This document shows positions 1 through 8,026 of a stretch of 20,850 bases of DNA, piece after piece. Position 1 is the first letter of the stretch. Each line of letters begins with the position of its first letter. The stretch is from Chrysochromulina parva (taxonomy: Eukaryota > Haptophyta > Prymnesiales > Chrysochromulinaceae). The notes below the pieces were generated by a model. It saw only the letters and a list, made by a program, of their open reading frames with translations, had not been told where the DNA came from and ran no database searches. The position numbers and the translations under genes were made by a program. Location: assembly GCA_002887195.1 (NCBI GenBank), contig PJAB01000781.1, positions 1 through 20,850 of the forward strand. The letters are read 5' to 3'.

Positions 1-384
1 CGTGGGTGGCGGCGGAGTGGGTGGCGGCGGAGTGGGTGGCGGTGGCGTGGGTGGCGGTGGCGTGGGTGGCGGCGGCGTGGGTGGCGGCGGCGAGGGAGGA
101 GGTGGCAGCGGCGGCGGCGAGGGTGGCACTGGTGGCGGAGGAAGAGCTGGCGGCGGCGGCGGCGGCGGGCACTCAGTCCCGAAACCGAGCCACCAAAAGC
201 CGCACTGTACTCGGGCATCGATTATCGGCACGTGGCTCATGGCCTTCATGCCGGTCGACGACTCGACGCTACCCACACTCCTTGGCTGCACTCGCAATGG
301 TGATTCTGATGCTGACGACCATGCCGCCACAGCAGTGGCAGCGATGATGAGGCCGGTGCCTGTGAGTCCGACGAATCTCAACAT
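1..384 (-). CDS. Secreted proline-rich (PPPPT-repeat) protein, 5' part, cut by the window edge
   Basis: I read this frame directly from the minus strand. It is open from position 516 down to position 1 and has no stop inside the window. The ATG at 384 opens a textbook signal peptide: MLRF, a hydrophobic run (VGLTGTGLIIAATAVAAW), then a small-residue cleavage region SSASES. About 45 residues follow, ending in CGFWWLGFGTEC. From there the protein is almost pure proline: seven prolines, a few PPPPV and PPSPPP units, then six PPPPT pentapeptides encoded by the 15-bp DNA repeat at 2-91. Such proline repeats are typical of hydroxyproline-rich extracellular or cell-covering proteins of algae and plants. 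The protein is probably secreted, with the proline run as a linker or rod before an unseen domain. A second in-frame ATG at 459 would add 25 residues but bury the signal peptide. The gene diverges from the J-domain gene; 385-623 is a shared upstream region. Function beyond secretion is unknown. Confidence 0.6.
   Translation of the reverse strand, partial: MLRFVGLTGTGLIIAATAVAAWSSASESPLRVQPRSVGSVESSTGMKAMSHVPIIDARVQCGFWWLGFGTECPPPPPPPALPPPPVPPSPPPLPPPPSPPPPTPPPPTPPPPTPPPPTPPPPTPPPPT
2..91. repeat. 15-bp tandem repeat, six copies
   Basis: Six contiguous copies of a 15-bp unit, GTGGGTGGCGGCGGA with A/C and C/T variants, run from 2 to 91. Degenerate GGC-rich sequence continues to about 168. On the minus strand each unit encodes PPPPT. 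The array may continue beyond the left edge. Confidence 0.9.
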
Positions 385-623
385 CGGTGCGCATGAGACA
401 GGCGCATCGTCCGTGGGTGCCAGCGCGACGTACTGCGTCTCGATCGCCGTCGTTGCCATCGCGGCAGAAATCGGCGCCCCGCCATTGAGAAGGCGGAAAG
501 ATGCAAGAGAATCTCTCTATCGCGCTGCGTGAATAGACACGTTTCGTCAAATCACCCGACCGTTTCCTTGTGAACTTCAGGAAAGCAAATCCGCACGAGC
601 TAGAATTACGCGCGGCGCCGAGA

Positions 624-1493
624 ATGGTTATCCACGACGTGAGCTCGGCCAGTTGGCGCCCGCCCACCGAGGGAACTGCCTACGAGGTGCTCGGCGTTGC
701 ACCTTCAGCCGACGCACGCGAGCTCAAGGCGCGCTATTACAAGATTGCGCGTGCGTGGCATCCGGATGTGTCGAAACATTCAGACGCGCCGGTCGTCTTT
801 GCGCGCATCACGCAGGCGTACGAGATCGTCACACACCCACAGCAGCGGCTCGTGTACGACTTCGTGCTCGCCAACGAGATCCCGCTCACCACGCCGGATC
901 GCTTCCTGTCTTTTTATGCCACCGCCAATCGGATCGATGCGCTCATTCGGTACCGACACAGCATCGGCTGGGCGATCGCGGGCACTGCCGGCGCGCTCGT
1001 GGTCGCTGCGCGGTGGCGAAGCCTGCGGCCTCCGCCCTTGGCAGAGACGGCCGAAATGGCCGATGCGCCAGCGACGCCAGCGGTGCCAGCGACGGCGACA
1101 GCTGCGCCACGGCCGAGCGTCGCCGCGGGTGGACTGCTCGGAGCTGCTGGCGGGAGCGGCGTGATGCTGGCGCTCGGTGTGGCAGGAGCGCCCGGCGCAC
1201 GCTTCACGCTCGTCGCCTCCGCCGCCGGCGCGCTCGGCGGCCGTGCACTGACTGCGTGGCTCGAGGCTCGCGTGGGGCGTATGCGCACGCTCAGCACGCG
1301 CACTGCGGAAGCACTCGCCACCAACGGCCAACCGCTGTGCGAGGCTTCCGGAGCCGCCATCGGCCTCCTACTGCTGCGCCGCGCGAGCCCTGCGCTCCGG
1401 CTAGCCGAGGCGCACCTTCGCGCGGCGCGCGTGGCCCTTCTCGGCGCACTCGGTGGCCATGTCGTGGGCAGGCTGAGCGTAGCACAGTGGTGA
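624..1493 (+). CDS. J-domain (DnaJ/HSP40-like) protein with hydrophobic C-terminal region
   Basis: This 289-residue protein has a J domain at about residues 19-80: a YEVLGV start, helix II with the basic run ARELKARYYKIARAWHPD, the invariant HPD tripeptide at 46-48, and a QAYEIVTHPQQRLVYD end. J domains recruit HSP70 and stimulate its ATPase. No Gly/Phe region or zinc-finger cysteines follow, so it is a type III J protein. Residues 113-129 are hydrophobic, then comes an Ala/Pro linker. Further Gly/Ala-rich hydrophobic stretches lie near 168-212 and 242-282, suggesting membrane association or organelle membrane anchoring. The frame is open upstream to a GTG at 570, but the first ATG is at 624 and the J domain begins 18 residues later, so I chose that start. 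The HSP70 partner and location cannot be read from the sequence. Confidence 0.8.
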   Translation: MVIHDVSSASWRPPTEGTAYEVLGVAPSADARELKARYYKIARAWHPDVSKHSDAPVVFARITQAYEIVTHPQQRLVYDFVLANEIPLTTPDRFLSFYATANRIDALIRYRHSIGWAIAGTAGALVVAARWRSLRPPPLAETAEMADAPATPAVPATATAAPRPSVAAGGLLGAAGGSGVMLALGVAGAPGARFTLVASAAGALGGRALTAWLEARVGRMRTLSTRTAEALATNGQPLCEASGAAIGLLLLRRASPALRLAEAHLRAARVALLGALGGHVVGRLSVAQW

Positions 1494-1931
1494 AAGTCCT
1501 AGGGAGTAGGGACCCCCAGAGTCGGATATTCATAAGTGAGCTGATCCCATGGAACGGAACGTGCGCGCACTTTGTGAACCGCCGGCAATGCCCCAAACTT
1601 CATTTTATCATTTATGCGACGCGAAGGGCCTCTGGCGGCCTCGGGCACTCAACTCTCCCAGGGAAACTGCATTAACTCTCCCATTGGGGCACCTCTACTT
1701 CTAGTAGCGTCTAGGAGCCACGGAGTGTCTCCACGGGACCGGTGATCGTGCGTCTAGGCCCGTGATTGCGAACATGAACGCAGGGATTCTGGAAGTTTGT
1801 GTAGTTGAAAGTCAAGTCAAATCTATACATAAACAACAGACAACCATACGGAAGCCTATCGAATGTGCTCCGGCGGCCAGCAGTGGTGGAAGGGATTGGG
1901 CGAAGTTGACAAGAACTTGACTTGACTTGAC
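1494..1931. other. Intergenic region with MYB upstream sequence
   Basis: This 438-bp gap separates the J-domain gene from the MYB gene; both are on the plus strand. It holds the 33-bp element at 1811-1843 and a short ACTTG pentanucleotide run at 1913-1930 that ends one base before the MYB ATG. I see no coding potential or RNA gene. Confidence 0.6.
1811..1843 (+). promoter_or_regulatory. 33-bp upstream element shared with the HSF gene
   Basis: The element starts GTCAAGTCAA, contains TCTATACATAAACA and ends CAGACAA. It begins 121 bp before the MYB ATG. A copy identical at 30 of 33 positions starts at 13969, 123 bp before the HSF ATG, in the same orientation. TATACATAAA is AT-rich in a GC-rich background and could act as a TATA-like core promoter. 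A dispersed repeat is the alternative. Confidence 0.5.
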
Positions 1932-3690
1932 ATGATGAAAAAAGATTTGAAGACGAAAAACGGACACATGCACGGAAACAGCACAGTCGAAGCAAAGATG
2001 GCGGAGGGCGAGGCCCCTTTGCTCACGGTGGAGCCTCCCAACGAATATCGGCATGAAGCGGCGCACATAGGTCACCAGCTGCCACAAGTGCTGATGCCAA
2101 CGCCATACCTGCCAGCCATGCAAATGCCTCCCAGTGGCCAGCCCATGCCAGCGGGTCAAACCCCTCCGCAGTATGCCACGATCACCGATGCAAACGGCAA
2201 CCCGATAGTCGTCCAGTATGTTCCGTGGGCTCCGATGGCGCACGCTCCCTCGCAAAACAAGGCGCACGAGGTTGCGCTGCCCCCACAGTCGCTGTCATCA
2301 TCTGGGGCAGGTGCTTTCCGGCGGCCACTGGCCACACAGCAGCAGTTCGCGATGGTGAATCCCAATCTATTCAACGCCAGTGGCGTGCTGTCGTGGCAAC
2401 CAATGGGGAATCATGCCGCTATCGCTAATGCGACAGCGGCAGCAGCAGCGGCAGCGGCAACGGCAGCGGCAGCGGCAGCGGCCGCTGCGGCGGGTGCTCC
2501 GATGGCAGCAGATCGGAGCAGTGGCGGCGACGATGGCGGCGCGCCGCTCTCATGGGGAGGAAGTGGCACTGGCGTCCCAAGAACTGTTCCGATGGCCGGA
2601 TGGCCACAGGAGAGCAGCTACGATCAGACGAAACGCTCCTTGACGGGATTGGATGGCCAGGGGATCGGATGGCAGGTGCGCATGACCAAACGGCCATCTG
2701 AGTGCCTCAGATGACCTCTGATGACCTCCGAGTACGCCCCTCATCAGGTGCGGATGACGAAGCGCCCGTGGGACGCCGAAGAGGATGCCGAGCTCACGGC
2801 GGTCGTCGCGCGACTCGGGGCGGGCGCGTGGAGCCGCGTGGCGCTCGAGGTGGGTTGCGGACGCTCCGGAAAGCAGTGCCGCGAACGATGGTACAACCAC
2901 CTCGAGCCGGGCGTCAACAAGGGCGAATGGACGGCAGAGGAGGACTTGCTGATCCAAGAGGGCGTGCGCTTGTATGGCAAGCGCTGGTGCGAGCTCGTCC
3001 AGCCGCCCTGAGCGCCATCTGATTGCCTTCTTCTCAGACAAGAGCAAACGTAGATGACCTCTGATGACCTCCGATGACCTCCGATGACCTCCGATTACGC
3101 CCCTCATCAGGTGTGAAATCGTCAAGCTGCTCCCTCCGGGCAGGAGTGACAATGCAGTCAAGAATCGTTACAATTCCAACCTGCGCAAGAACCAGCGTGC
3201 AGATGAGCGTGCCGAGAAAATGGCCGAGAAGGAGGCGGCGCGCCTCGAGCGCGAGACAGATACAGTGAAGGGAGCGGCGAGGGCTGCAGATCTGGGCATT
3301 AATCAACGGCAGCGGACCGCAGCAGGGTCTTCTGCCGCTGACCTGAGGGACGATTTTGAAGCCCTCGAGGCTAAAAGTCTCCTCGCCGTCAAGCAGTTCA
3401 AGGTTGGCAGCACCGTACGCGTGTCTGACGACAGGCCGAGCGAGGGCGGCGGCGCTGGTCGCAAGCGCATGCGTGCATCAGCCAAGGGCGTGGACGGTGG
3501 TGGCAGCTCTTCAACCCCTCAGCCCATCTTGTACGCTGAGAGCGAGATTCTCTTCCCCAAGGGGCAGCAGACCCAGGAGGCCTTAGTACCCCCTGACATT
3601 CCGCATCCGACGAGGGGACGGGATGAGGACGAGGTCGAGGGTGGAGAAGTGTTCGTCCTCGAGGCGTTCGCCATCGCGACCTCCCCCTAA
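1932..3690 (+). CDS. R2R3-type MYB transcription factor, three exons
   Basis: Exons are 1932-2675, 2748-2986 and 3111-3690, giving 520 residues. Residues 1-248 are low complexity, with Met/Pro-rich tracts (55-105) and a poly-alanine run (about 165-190), typical of activation or interaction regions. Residues 253-300 form MYB repeat R2 with tryptophans W256, W276 and W296 and the CRERWYNHL recognition helix. Residues 306-354 form R3 with W309 and W328; its third aromatic is Y348 in SDNAVKNRYNSNLRK. A basic, charged helix (355-380) follows, then a region of unknown function. MYB repeats of this kind bind DNA in the nucleus; target genes are unknown. Splicing is needed: unspliced frames stop before R2 and inside R3, whereas the chosen CAG-to-GTG junctions join both repeats exactly in the family pattern. 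The ATG at 1932 is the first in this frame after an ACTTG repeat. Confidence 0.85.
2676..2747 (+). other. Spliceosomal intron 1 of the MYB gene, introner-like (72 bp)
   Basis: The intron runs from GTGCGC after exon CAG to CTCATCAG before GTGCGG, phase 0. Its first 20 bases match the first 20 bases of exon 2 at 16 positions. The remainder is a 10-bp array (TGAGTGCCTC, AGATGACCTC, TGATGACCTC, CGAGTACGCC) plus CCTCATCAG. Removing it joins GWQ to VRMTKRPW. Confidence 0.8.
2987..3110 (+). other. Spliceosomal intron 2 of the MYB gene, introner-like (124 bp)
   Basis: The intron starts GTGCGAGC inside a tryptophan codon (phase 2) and ends CTCATCAG before GTGTGAA. Splicing restores GKRW-CEIVKLL. The 5' end resembles the start of exon 3 (GTGCGAGCTCGTCCAG against GTGTGAAATCGTCAAG). 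The 3' part holds four TGATGACCTC or CGATGACCTC units and ends CGATTACGCCCCTCATCAG, nearly the same as intron 1. An internal CTTCTTCTCAG at about 3030-3040 looks like a second acceptor but would give a stop at the junction. Confidence 0.8.
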
Positions 3691-3732
3691 GCTGACGAAG
3701 CTGACGAACTCGGCTTCGTCTGCTTCGTCAGC
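3691..3732 (+). repeat. Inverted repeat directly after the MYB stop codon
   Basis: An 18-bp arm, GCTGACGAAGCTGACGAA (3691-3708), pairs with 3715-3732 at 17 of 18 positions around a 6-base loop CTCGGC. One more A-T pair is possible outside. It begins at the base after TAA. It could form a strong 3'-UTR hairpin affecting RNA stability or end formation. Confidence 0.7.
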
Positions 3733-4252
3733 TCAGCGCCGGCGCGGCCTCCGAACCGCACGACGGGTTCGGACGCACGTGACGCGCCACAAGCATGGCA
3801 CATGACACATCGATGTGACTGTGCCGATGTGACGTGGCTCGTGCGGCGTCGCGGCGCGCCGCGCACCTGTCCGCGATCTCCGATGGCGCTCGCGCTGGCC
3901 GCCCCCGATGTGCGTCATCTCGAAGGAAGTAGAGCGTAGAGCGGCATGCTGTCGGCATTACTACCAACTACCATCCGCGTCCCGTCCCCGCTGTTCGGCC
4001 CCGGCGGAGGCAAGATTCCGCATTCGCGAGGCGTAACTATAAGAGACCGCCCCCGCGCCGCGCCGACCGAACGGTTACGCGGCACACCTTGGGACTGCGG
4101 CGCGCGCGGGCGCGCGGTGTCCGCACTGGAGAGAAATTCACGTCAGTTGGGAGAATAGAACAGTGTAGATTTAGCATGAATTTGCGCCAGACCTTCCGGT
4201 TACTGACCTTGATGTGCTTGACGATTTAACTTCATCGCGACCCCGTTTGCCG
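3691..4252. other. Convergent intergenic region between MYB and CIAO1
   Basis: About 560 bp lie between the two 3' ends. The stretch holds the 3691-3732 hairpin and a second imperfect inverted repeat at 3797-3825 (GGCACA and CACAT pairing with ATGTG and TGTGCC). I see no coding potential. Terminal sequences of both messages probably lie here. Confidence 0.55.
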
Positions 4253-5353
4253 TTAGGACCCGGCCTGCCAGAGCTTCACTGCGCCATCGTCTCCACATGA
4301 TGCTAACCACCCCGCGCGCTCCGTACTTGCCGCTTGGGGTCGCGTCGGTCGCCAGCTAACCGAATTGACGTCTCCAGCATGCGCATCGGATTGAATCCCG
4401 ATCAACTCGAGCTGGCTCTCGCCGCCGTTCCCGCCCTCCGTGCCGCTGCCGAAGTGGGCGCGCAGCAATCCGATGGCATTGTCGCCGGAGGCGGTGGCGA
4501 TGTACCCCAAGCCGCTCGCCTCCGGTGCCCAGCTGACCGCGTAGACGGCACGCTCGTGCACGTCGGCCGCGGTGGCGGCGAGCACGTACCCGCACTCGCC
4601 CGTTAGGTCGCGCCAGAGAGAGACCGAACGGTCGTCCGAACATGAGACCAGGCCACGCCCGTCAGGCGAGAAGGCGAGGCACCACACCGTGGACTGGTGG
4701 GCGCTCAGCGTGGCGAAGCATCGCCAGTCGTCGTCGTTGGGCGCGTAGAGCTTGAGCGTGTCGTCGTACGAGGCCGACGCGAGCACCTCTTGCTGTGGGT
4801 GCCACGCGACCGCCTTGACATCCGCAGCATGCGAGTGCAGCACAGCGGCAACCTCGTACTCCTCCTCCTCGGCCTCCCAGATGAAGACGCTTTTGTCGCG
4901 GCCGCACGTGGCAAGCATGGTGCCCGACGCGGCCCAGCTCACGGCCTTGACCTCGTTCTCGTGACCTTCGAGCGACGCTACGCAGTCAAAGTCTCCGTCA
5001 TTGTACTCCCACACGGAAGCCATGCCGTCGAAGCTGCACGTAGCCAAGTACCGTGCATTGGGCGACCACTCGCACCAGCGGATCGTGCGCTGGTGCGCGT
5101 CCTCCAGGACTGCGACGCAGTGCCACGCGGCCGCCATCGCCGCTGCGGTCGGCGCGGGCAGCGCCTCGGCAGAGAGCGCCCACAGCCGGATGGTGCGGTC
5201 TTCGCCACATGTGGCAAGCAAATCTCCTCGCGGATCCCAGGCGAGGTGCCACACGCGCGGCTCGGCGTGGCCGGTGAGCGTGCCGAGGAGCTTGATGAAC
5301 TGGGAGGCTGGCTGCGCCTTTTCGGTACTCTGAGCGACCGCGTCGCCCTCCAT
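4253..5353 (-). CDS. CIAO1: CIAO1/Cia1, cytosolic iron-sulfur cluster targeting WD40 protein
   Basis: This 366-residue protein consists of seven WD40 blades and resembles CIAO1/Cia1, the WD40 subunit of the cytosolic iron-sulfur targeting complex (with MMS19 and CIAO2) that delivers clusters to cytosolic and nuclear apoproteins. Diagnostic stretches are GHENEVKAVSW (130-140), ATCGRDKSVFIWE (148-160), WHPQQEVLASASYDDTLKLY (184-203), an acidic DDDW before the next blade, and STVWCLAFSPDG (221-232) followed by SCSDDRSVSLW. Length is close to the usual 330-340 residues; the excess is loop insertions such as 300-315. The ATG at 5353 is chosen because blade 1 (GTLTGHAEPRVWHLAWDP) begins about 23 residues later; the frame stays open further upstream but that part has no family similarity and would reach the neighbouring gene. 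The motif after the fourth blade is LYA, whereas animal CIAO1 has LYR. Not clustered with other Fe-S genes. Confidence 0.88.
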   Translation of the reverse strand: MEGDAVAQSTEKAQPASQFIKLLGTLTGHAEPRVWHLAWDPRGDLLATCGEDRTIRLWALSAEALPAPTAAAMAAAWHCVAVLEDAHQRTIRWCEWSPNARYLATCSFDGMASVWEYNDGDFDCVASLEGHENEVKAVSWAASGTMLATCGRDKSVFIWEAEEEEYEVAAVLHSHAADVKAVAWHPQQEVLASASYDDTLKLYAPNDDDWRCFATLSAHQSTVWCLAFSPDGRGLVSCSDDRSVSLWRDLTGECGYVLAATAADVHERAVYAVSWAPEASGLGYIATASGDNAIGLLRAHFGSGTEGGNGGESQLELIGIQSDAHAGDVNSVSWRPTRPQAASTERAGWLASCGDDGAVKLWQAGS

Positions 5354-5624
5354 TTGCACTTGTGAACCTGTGATCGGAGTGATCCTAGAGCTGTGAAGTG
5401 TAAGGGGGATCTCTGACCCTGGTTCCCCACTCCCACGAAATCGCCCACGTACGACGTTCAGTGCCACAAAGGAACACACCCGATCCACCGGACGGCACGA
5501 CATGATTCGAGACGCGACCCGCACAAGCCGGAAGCCGCGGCAGGTCGCATTGACGTCACACGAGCACGATGTGGTGCTCAGTTTCGGCTCAGTTTCGGCT
5601 CGATTGGACCGGAGGACCGCACAC

Positions 5625-6704
5625 TCAGGCAAGATCAAGAGCTGCACCCGCTGCGCCGATGCCCGTCTCCGAAAAGACGAGCCACGCGGCGCCGATGGCC
5701 GCGCAGTCGGGGCCGAGGGACGAGCGCACAATGCGGCACTTGCCTCTGGTGGCCGGCAGCGTCGAGGCATCAACGGCCGCCTCGATGCCCTCATATAGCT
5801 CGGGCGTGGACGATAGGCCACCGCCGAGAACGATGACGCTCGGGTTATAGAAGGTCACCAGATTCGCAAGGCCCGCGGCGAGGTCAGCGCGGTAGGCAGT
5901 CCACGCCGCCTTCGCCATCGCGTCACCCTCGCGCATGCGTTGCACCACGCTGCGTGCGTCGTCCAGGCTGATCGCCGCCTCTGACCCTCCCAACGCTCGC
6001 CAGTGTCGCACCAGACCCGCCGCTGAGGCATGGCACTCAAAGCAGCCGGAGTTGCCGCAAACACATTTGAAGGCGTCGGTGCCGGAGCGCATCACGTGGT
6101 GCCCAAAGTCGCCCGCATCGAAGGTGCACCCATCGAAAAGCACACCTCGGCGGCTCTGGCCGCCATCGTGGATGAGGGCACCACCGATCCCGGTGCCTAG
6201 CGTGAGCATCGCCATCACTGAGTGCTCCCCGCTCGCGCCGACGCCAAAGTGGCGCTCGGCAAGTGCTGCACACCGACCGTCGTTGCGGATATGAAACTTG
6301 TCCAACTTTGTGAGCTCGCGTACTGTAGAGGGCTTGTCGAGATCGTTGCCATCCGCTGCGCGGTCGAGCACCAAGGCGGCCAAATCGACGGGCTCGAGCC
6401 ACCCAAAGTTGGGCAGATAGCGCGCGAGGCCCTTGTTCGGGTCCACGTTCCCAGGGACTGCGATTCCTACACCCGCGAGCGGCAGGCAATCCGGGAACTC
6501 CTTGCTTGCATGCCGCCACACGTTGACAATGCACGTGGCCAGCGCCGCCCCAATCAGGTCACGCGAACCACGGCTCTCCGCGGAGAGGCTTTCACCATGA
6601 CGTGCGTGCACAATGCCAGCTGGGTCTACCAGCGCCGCCAGAACGTGCGTACCGCCAAGATCGACCCCGATGGCCAAGACTTGCGGGTGCGAAGGCGCCG
6701 ACAT
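5625..6704 (-). CDS. ROK-family sugar kinase (glucokinase-like)
   Basis: The protein has 359 residues. ROK signatures are clear: phosphate-binding DLGGT at 15-19, an ND pair at 141-142 where the catalytic aspartate sits, LGTGIGGALI at 169-178, GHH at 201-203, and the zinc-binding CxCGxxGCxE motif at 214-223 (C214, C216, C221 with H202). ROK enzymes phosphorylate hexoses such as glucose, N-acetylglucosamine or N-acetylmannosamine with ATP; the exact sugar cannot be told. The VLGGGL segment near 292 is the usual C-terminal ATP-site strand. I chose the ATG at 6704 because a TATA-like GTATAAACATG on the minus strand (6751-6741) lies about 40 bp upstream. The frame extends to an ATG at 6872, and a start at 6803 would add a hydrophobic leader. 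The family is mainly bacterial, so an ancient bacterial source is possible. Confidence 0.85.
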   Translation of the reverse strand: MSAPSHPQVLAIGVDLGGTHVLAALVDPAGIVHARHGESLSAESRGSRDLIGAALATCIVNVWRHASKEFPDCLPLAGVGIAVPGNVDPNKGLARYLPNFGWLEPVDLAALVLDRAADGNDLDKPSTVRELTKLDKFHIRNDGRCAALAERHFGVGASGEHSVMAMLTLGTGIGGALIHDGGQSRRGVLFDGCTFDAGDFGHHVMRSGTDAFKCVCGNSGCFECHASAAGLVRHWRALGGSEAAISLDDARSVVQRMREGDAMAKAAWTAYRADLAAGLANLVTFYNPSVIVLGGGLSSTPELYEGIEAAVDASTLPATRGKCRIVRSSLGPDCAAIGAAWLVFSETGIGAAGAALDLA

Positions 6705-6740
6705 GCGACGTCCCGACCGAATCTCGTGGTCATCTCTGAT

Positions 6741-6751
6741 CATGTTTATAC
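6741..6751 (-). promoter_or_regulatory. TATA-like motif upstream of the ROK kinase gene
   Basis: The minus strand reads GTATAAACATG here, 37-47 bp before the chosen ATG at 6704. It resembles the AT-rich core of the element upstream of MYB and HSF. It supports the shorter start but is only a motif match. Confidence 0.3.
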
Positions 6752-7116
6752 ACATCCAAGCCGCCGACGCCCAAACCATCCTCAACGCCGCTAGCGCGCG
6801 CATGCTCCGCGTCTCATATGGGGTCATGTAAGGTGTGTGTATTCTGAGCGGGCAGTAACAGTGCCGTAGCACCGGTTTCTGTCGCGTCTGTCGTGTTAAC
6901 GTTCACATCTCTGATCACAGGTCGATTTCAAACGTGAGTTGAATCCCAATTTTATTGGTGCGCTGCAAAGGCGCACGCGGCCGGGAGGGCCGCGAGACCC
7001 CAAAGATTTCTACAGTAAGATTACTAATGTATTGAACATCCTATTAGCTTACAATTGTAGTCTACTTCGGCTACCTGTGAACGCTGTGTACGCCGCCGCA
7101 GCGAGAAACCAGGACG

Positions 7117-7155
7117 TGACTTGACTTGACTTGACTTGACTTGACTTGACTTGAT
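7117..7155. repeat. Pentanucleotide microsatellite, TTGAC x7
   Basis: Starting TGAC, seven uninterrupted TTGA-C units run to 7155, the last ending TTGAT. The same pentanucleotide (CAAGT on the other strand) recurs near 1811, 1913-1930, 8309-8322 and 13970, always outside coding DNA. Confidence 0.95.
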
Positions 7156-7402
7156 CCAAAAAGCGCCCCCGCCACTTGATGAGTCCCGAGGGACCCGAGG
7201 GCCGTCCAGCGCGTCCAGCCGAAGACAAAGAACGAAGACATGGAGCTGCCTCGAGTAAATGCAGCCGCATCGAATGCTCGCGCATGCGAGCACACGCTCG
7301 CTCTCTCGTCCTCACCGTGTTTCTTCTCGCTGACCGTGTGTGTACGCTTCGTGGTCATCGCAGGGCGCATCAAGAGCGCCGGAGTTTGACAGCTCGCCCG
7401 AC

Positions 7403-8026
7403 ATGGGTGGCTTCACCATCTCTTTTTTTCTGCCATTCGTTGCGGACGATCTGTACAATGAGCTCCTGTCCGAGTTCCCGCTTGGTTCCTCGCCCAATGT
7501 CACGTTCACCATACTGCGCAGCGGCTATTCGGGCCCTGTGATCTCGCCCGGCTGCGTGCGCAAGGTGACCTTCCCGGCACCTTACTTTGGCGAGACCATC
7601 TCGGAGCTGACGGTCGCCGAAAAAGGGACAGCCGGCAGCAAATCGACGATCGTGTGGCGGCAGCTCACCTCGTCGACGCGGCTCAATCTGCTCGGCCGCG
7701 ACGGCATCCCTCCCGAGTACATCGTCACGCTCGAGGGCAGCACGGGCGGAACACTCGTGCGCATACGCTACAACTTTCACAAGACGGACATGAAGGGGCC
7801 GCTCTTCTTCCTGTCATACTGCATGCCGTCGCTGCTGCAGTTTCAACTCTCCTTGAACATTGTCGACGTGTGGCATGCTGAGATGGTTCGCCGGCAGCAC
7901 CTCCCGCAGGAAAAGCCCACCTTTATTGACCTGCCTGGGGATAAGAGCGAGGAGAAGAGCATCCGGCTCAAGGCACTCCAGCAGCCTACGCATCCGTGCG
8001 CGAGGTGTCTCGGCGGCGGCGCCTGA
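7403..8026 (+). CDS. START/SRPBCC (Bet v1-like) fold protein, putative
   Basis: This 207-residue protein has no catalytic motif I can name. The order of elements looks like the SRPBCC helix-grip fold: an N-terminal strand and helix (GGFTISFFLPFVADDLYNELL), then strands including GCVRKVTF, GETISELTVAE, STIVWRQLTSSTRLNLLG, EYIVTLEG and GTLVRIRYNFH, then a long helix (about residues 130-170) where such proteins close the ligand cavity. SRPBCC proteins bind lipids, sterols or other hydrophobic ligands or cyclise polyketides. The C-terminal tail has a CARC pair and is charged. No signal peptide or membrane segment is evident. The frame is open upstream to a GTG at 7340, but the first ATG is 7403. 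Fold assignment is an inference from pattern; the protein could equally be called conserved hypothetical. Confidence 0.7.
   Translation: MGGFTISFFLPFVADDLYNELLSEFPLGSSPNVTFTILRSGYSGPVISPGCVRKVTFPAPYFGETISELTVAEKGTAGSKSTIVWRQLTSSTRLNLLGRDGIPPEYIVTLEGSTGGTLVRIRYNFHKTDMKGPLFFLSYCMPSLLQFQLSLNIVDVWHAEMVRRQHLPQEKPTFIDLPGDKSEEKSIRLKALQQPTHPCARCLGGGA

Larger units (their letters stand above)
6705..7402. other. Divergent intergenic region, ROK kinase and SRPBCC-like gene
   Basis: About 700 bp separate the two start codons. It holds the ACTTG-type pentanucleotide array at 7117-7155 and a TATA-like motif at 6741-6751. An acceptor-like TCATCGCAG ends at about 7363, so a 5'-UTR intron of the plus-strand gene is possible. 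No protein of its own is supported. Confidence 0.5.

Noticed and set aside
2..532. Plus-strand glycine-rich open frame of 176 residues
   Set aside because: It has no ATG start, and its content is just the reverse of a proline-repeat frame. The minus strand has a clear signal peptide followed by PPPPT repeats.
653..1675. Long plus-strand frame overlapping the J-domain gene
   Set aside because: Arginine/alanine/cysteine-rich shadow of the J-domain frame, with no family pattern.
3030..3040. Alternative acceptor CTTCTTCTCAG inside MYB intron 2
   Set aside because: Joining there gives TGA at the junction and loses the R3 recognition helix.
2550..3161. Minus-strand 203-residue frame across the MYB introns
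   Set aside because: Its GGHRRSSE repeats are only the 10-bp intron arrays read backwards.
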